Of a DNA stretch of 10,495 nt, positions 8,700 to 10,495 are shown one piece after another. Under the pieces are notes generated by a model, which was given only the letters and a program-made list of their open reading frames with translations, had not been told where the DNA came from and made no database searches. The DNA is from Larix sibirica (lineage: Eukaryota; Streptophyta; Pinopsida; Pinales; Pinaceae). The stretch is from positions 8,085 through 18,579 of the forward strand of contig NWUY0300022144.1 in the NCBI GenBank assembly GCA_004151065.3, in the 5' to 3' direction. Every line of letters begins with the position of its first letter. Position 1 is the stretch's first letter. The position numbers and the translations under genes were made by a program.

Positions 8700-9266
8700 T
8701 TATTTTTATCGACTCTTCAATAAATCAAACGTATGAGTTGATTAAATATAAAAAATAATTAATTTTCTTAAAATATGAGCATAAGTGTGGCTTAGCTAGA
8801 TCCACACAAGCCTTAAACAAGTGATTAAATAATTTTGGAAAACAAGAAAAATCAACTAGCTAACTGCAAACAGGATTGAAATTGGGGCTCCCATCTTATT
8901 TGAACTAGGTGGGATTTGTTGTGGCTACAACAAATGACAGCTCACTGGGGAGAAACAGTTATCTCTGTCTCGCCAAAAATGCGAACATTATTTTCGGATT
9001 TTAGCTAGCATCACATATTGAATACAAAACCAATTTTCTCAGAGATTATAAATCCAAGGCCTCTTATTAAAAATTTCCAATTTAATTGCTAGATAATTAA
9101 AGATGATGAGGGAAAGAGGACATACATGTTTTATGACTAAATTAACATGGTGTAGTAATGAGGATACCATAAGTAATTACCTTTTCTAAGAATGAGAAAG
9201 ACTTGAAGATGAGAAAAATGATGGTAACAACATTTTAAGATAAAATCCCAATATCATAGGCATTGT
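8700..9266. other. Spacer between the two repeat arrays, with small inverted repeats
   Basis: No coding frame. Two short inverted repeats are visible: GTGTGG/CCACAC (8785-8790 with 8802-8807) and a 9-bp perfect one at 8914-8935. The rest is AT-rich unique-looking sequence. Confidence 0.5.
8914..8935. other. Perfect 9-bp hairpin
   Basis: ATTTGTTGT (8914-8922) and ACAACAAAT (8927-8935) are exact inverted copies around the 4-base loop GGCT. This is the longest perfect stem noticed in the spacer. Confidence 0.7.
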
Positions 9267-9302
9267 GCCTGCTACCAGTAGGCATCCATATCCCCAATGG
9301 GG
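9267..9302. other. Two adjacent short hairpins
   Basis: GCCTGCT/AGTAGGC (9267-9273, 9277-9283; one G/T pair on the + strand) has a 3-base loop. Nine bases later CCCC/GGGG (9292-9295, 9299-9302) also has a 3-base loop. Both are GC-rich in an otherwise AT-rich spacer. Confidence 0.5.
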
Positions 9303-9412
9303 TTTCATTTTAATCCATAGGGTTGATTTTTCCCACTAACTTTCACGATCTTGTTTGGATATCAGTATAAATTTTGTGTTTCCAAATTAAGACTCGTGGA
9401 CACTGCCCTGAT
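9303..9412. other. Short non-coding stretch before the second repeat array
   Basis: No feature could be supported. The sequence near 9352 loosely recalls the start of a repeat unit but lacks the partner block 62 bases later, so it was not counted. Confidence 0.4.
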
Positions 9413-9860
9413 TTGGTAGTAAACTAGTGGCAGTTCCATTCACAAAAACTTGTAGAACGTGATCAGGCTAGCTCATAATGAGACCCCATATCTTTTGGAA
9501 AAGGGGCATCGTCTTGGCTTGGTGACCAGATATCGACAATGTCACTCAATAAGGCTCCATGAGCATGGTTAGGTCGTCTTATAATAATACCTCTTGTCCT
9601 CTATATCCACTTTTGTATTCACATTTAATATTTATTTAAGGAATTACTGCAAGACGCTAGCCTGGCTTGGTGACCAATTAATGGTAGCACCATTCACCAG
9701 TAATGACGAATAATGAATGGGTTGGATTGTAATAAGACCTCCCAGCTTTCAATTAAAAGATAAGTGAAATCCATCTCTTGGCGTGGTAACTAGATATCAA
9801 GATGTCGTTCCATTAGTACCTATGATCACGATGAGCTGGCTCGTGATGAGGACCCTCACC
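9413..9860. repeat. Second diverged repeat array, four cores of about 80 bp with variable spacers
   Basis: Blocks like TTGGTGACCAGATATC start at 9413, 9519, 9667 and 9783. In each unit a block like RTAATRAGACC follows at 9475, 9581, 9729 and 9843, so the distance between blocks is 62, 62, 62 and 60 bases. Units begin 106, 148 and 116 bases apart, so length variation lies between cores, not inside them. Units 1 and 3 share a CCATTCAC block; units 2 and 4 share GATATC and a GTC block. The array is unrelated in sequence to the 84-bp array. Confidence 0.75.
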
Positions 9861-10347
9861 TTGCAACCCTTCCTAAGGTATTTGGGTTCAATTTATGATT
9901 AAATATTTAGTGGATGGGGAAGCATCTCCATATGCTCCTTAAGAGAAAGGAATGGCATAAAGGATTTAAGGATATACTGTCTGCAAAATTTTACTCATAC
10001 CAGTCAAGGACATTCTTATCAAAGGGAATTCTACCCACATTAACCCTGTTTTTTTTATTGTTAGATTAAAACACGATGTTACCCTTCCCTGATCATTCTG
10101 ATGAAAGATACTTAGTAAGGATATTTCATAGGTTCTTCGGATAAATCACCCATGAGAAAAATAGTAACCAAAAACTGGACTTTTAGATAATTTGTTAAAA
10201 TATTTTTCTATTCCATTGACCTTTGAGGAATGGGTGTCTCCAATGAAGTAACTAAGCCACTTTATTTAGAAAATAGAAACAAACCAATGAGACAAAACAA
10301 ACCAAAAGGCACCAATCGAATTAAAACAAACATAATATGTATAGGCG
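9861..10347. other. Spacer downstream of pol, no feature seen
   Basis: AT-rich with an 8-base T run near 10050-10057. No open frame of note, repeat or RNA gene was found. In the - strand reading it is the 3' flank of pol before the repeat arrays. Confidence 0.5.
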
Positions 10348-10365
10348 TAGTGAACAAAGTCACTA
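10348..10365. other. Perfect 6-bp inverted repeat over the pol stop codon
   Basis: TAGTGA (10348-10353) and TCACTA (10360-10365) flank a 6-base loop. On the - strand the first arm begins with the pol TAG stop. The stem is short and could be chance. Confidence 0.4.
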
Positions 10366-10494
10366 AGAAAAATATTTCTTTATAATTTGGGCATTCATAG
10401 GATAAGTCTCAAGAGATCCTTCCAATGTTTGGAGCCGAAAAGTGCCAAGACCCAATTTTTCAGAGATAATGAATGGTCCTAGCCAAAGACGTTG
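10363..10494 (-). CDS. C-terminal end of a Ty3/gypsy-type pol polyprotein (integrase), partial
   Basis: Forty-three codons read without a stop from the window edge to the TAG at 10363-10365. The residues include Gly-Pro-Phe-Ile-Ile, then Leu-Gly-Thr-Phe-Arg-Leu-Gln-Thr-Leu-Glu-Gly, then Asn-Ala-Gln-x-x-Lys-Lys-Tyr-Phe. This GPF ... LQ-LEG ... NA-x-x-x-KKYF pattern is the usual last piece of the integrase C-terminal domain in plant Ty3/gypsy polyproteins. Integrase at the very end of pol also fits gypsy gene order; in Ty1/copia elements the RNase H comes last. The product would join the cDNA to host DNA. Only the tail is seen, so lineage (Tat, Athila or other) is open, and whether the rest of pol is intact is unknown. 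The next frame downstream on the same strand is the long ORF at 7814. Confidence 0.75.
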   Translation of the reverse strand, partial: QRLWLGPFIISEKLGLGTFRLQTLEGSLETYPMNAQIIKKYFS

Positions 10495-10495
10495 G

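Larger units (their letters stand above)
3413..10495 (-). mobile_element. Right Ty3/gypsy-type LTR retroelement, 3' part
   Basis: In - strand order: pol tail, spacer with two repeat arrays, candidate intron, long decayed ORF, polypurine tract, LTR. All parts share one orientation and a sensible order, which is the main support for treating them as one element. gag, most of pol and the 5' LTR would lie beyond 10495. The visible 7 kb downstream of pol is long for a plant gypsy element and implies a large full element. Confidence 0.6.

Noticed and set aside
9513-9860. tRNA-like genes hinted at by repeated GGTGACCA words
   Set aside because: No cloverleaf arms, A/B boxes with correct spacing or acceptor stem could be formed; the words belong to the repeat core.

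Overview
The window looks like transposon-derived intergenic DNA from a large plant nuclear genome. It is AT-rich and visibly CpG-poor. It has no intact host gene, rRNA, tRNA or CRISPR, and its only coding traces are decayed retroelement frames. A gymnosperm is my best guess from the overall look, but the sequence does not prove this.

I read it as parts of two LTR retroelements lying tail to tail. Left (about 278-3412, + strand): a broken long ORF of about 900 codons, then a polypurine tract, then an LTR-like segment with a TATA box and an AATAAA signal. Right (about 10495 down to 3413, - strand): the last 43 codons of a Ty3/gypsy-type pol polyprotein (integrase C-terminus), then a spacer of about 2.5 kb with two different diverged tandem-repeat arrays. 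An intron-like 78-bp segment follows, then a second broken long ORF of about 1,165 codons, a polypurine tract and a probable 3' LTR.

Both long ORFs lie between pol (seen only for the right element) and the 3' LTR. This is where Athila-type elements carry an env-like ORF and where Tat/Ogre-type elements have a variable, tandem-repeat-rich zone. Neither product looks like an envelope protein. I see no signal peptide or membrane anchor. Instead each has a globular N-terminal part, a low-complexity or charged middle and a coiled-coil part. I do not recognise the family.

The two elements meet at a single N (3473), flanked on both sides by a nearly identical 61-bp copy of one LTR end. This looks like a contig join inside a repeat, so the tail-to-tail arrangement may be an assembly product.
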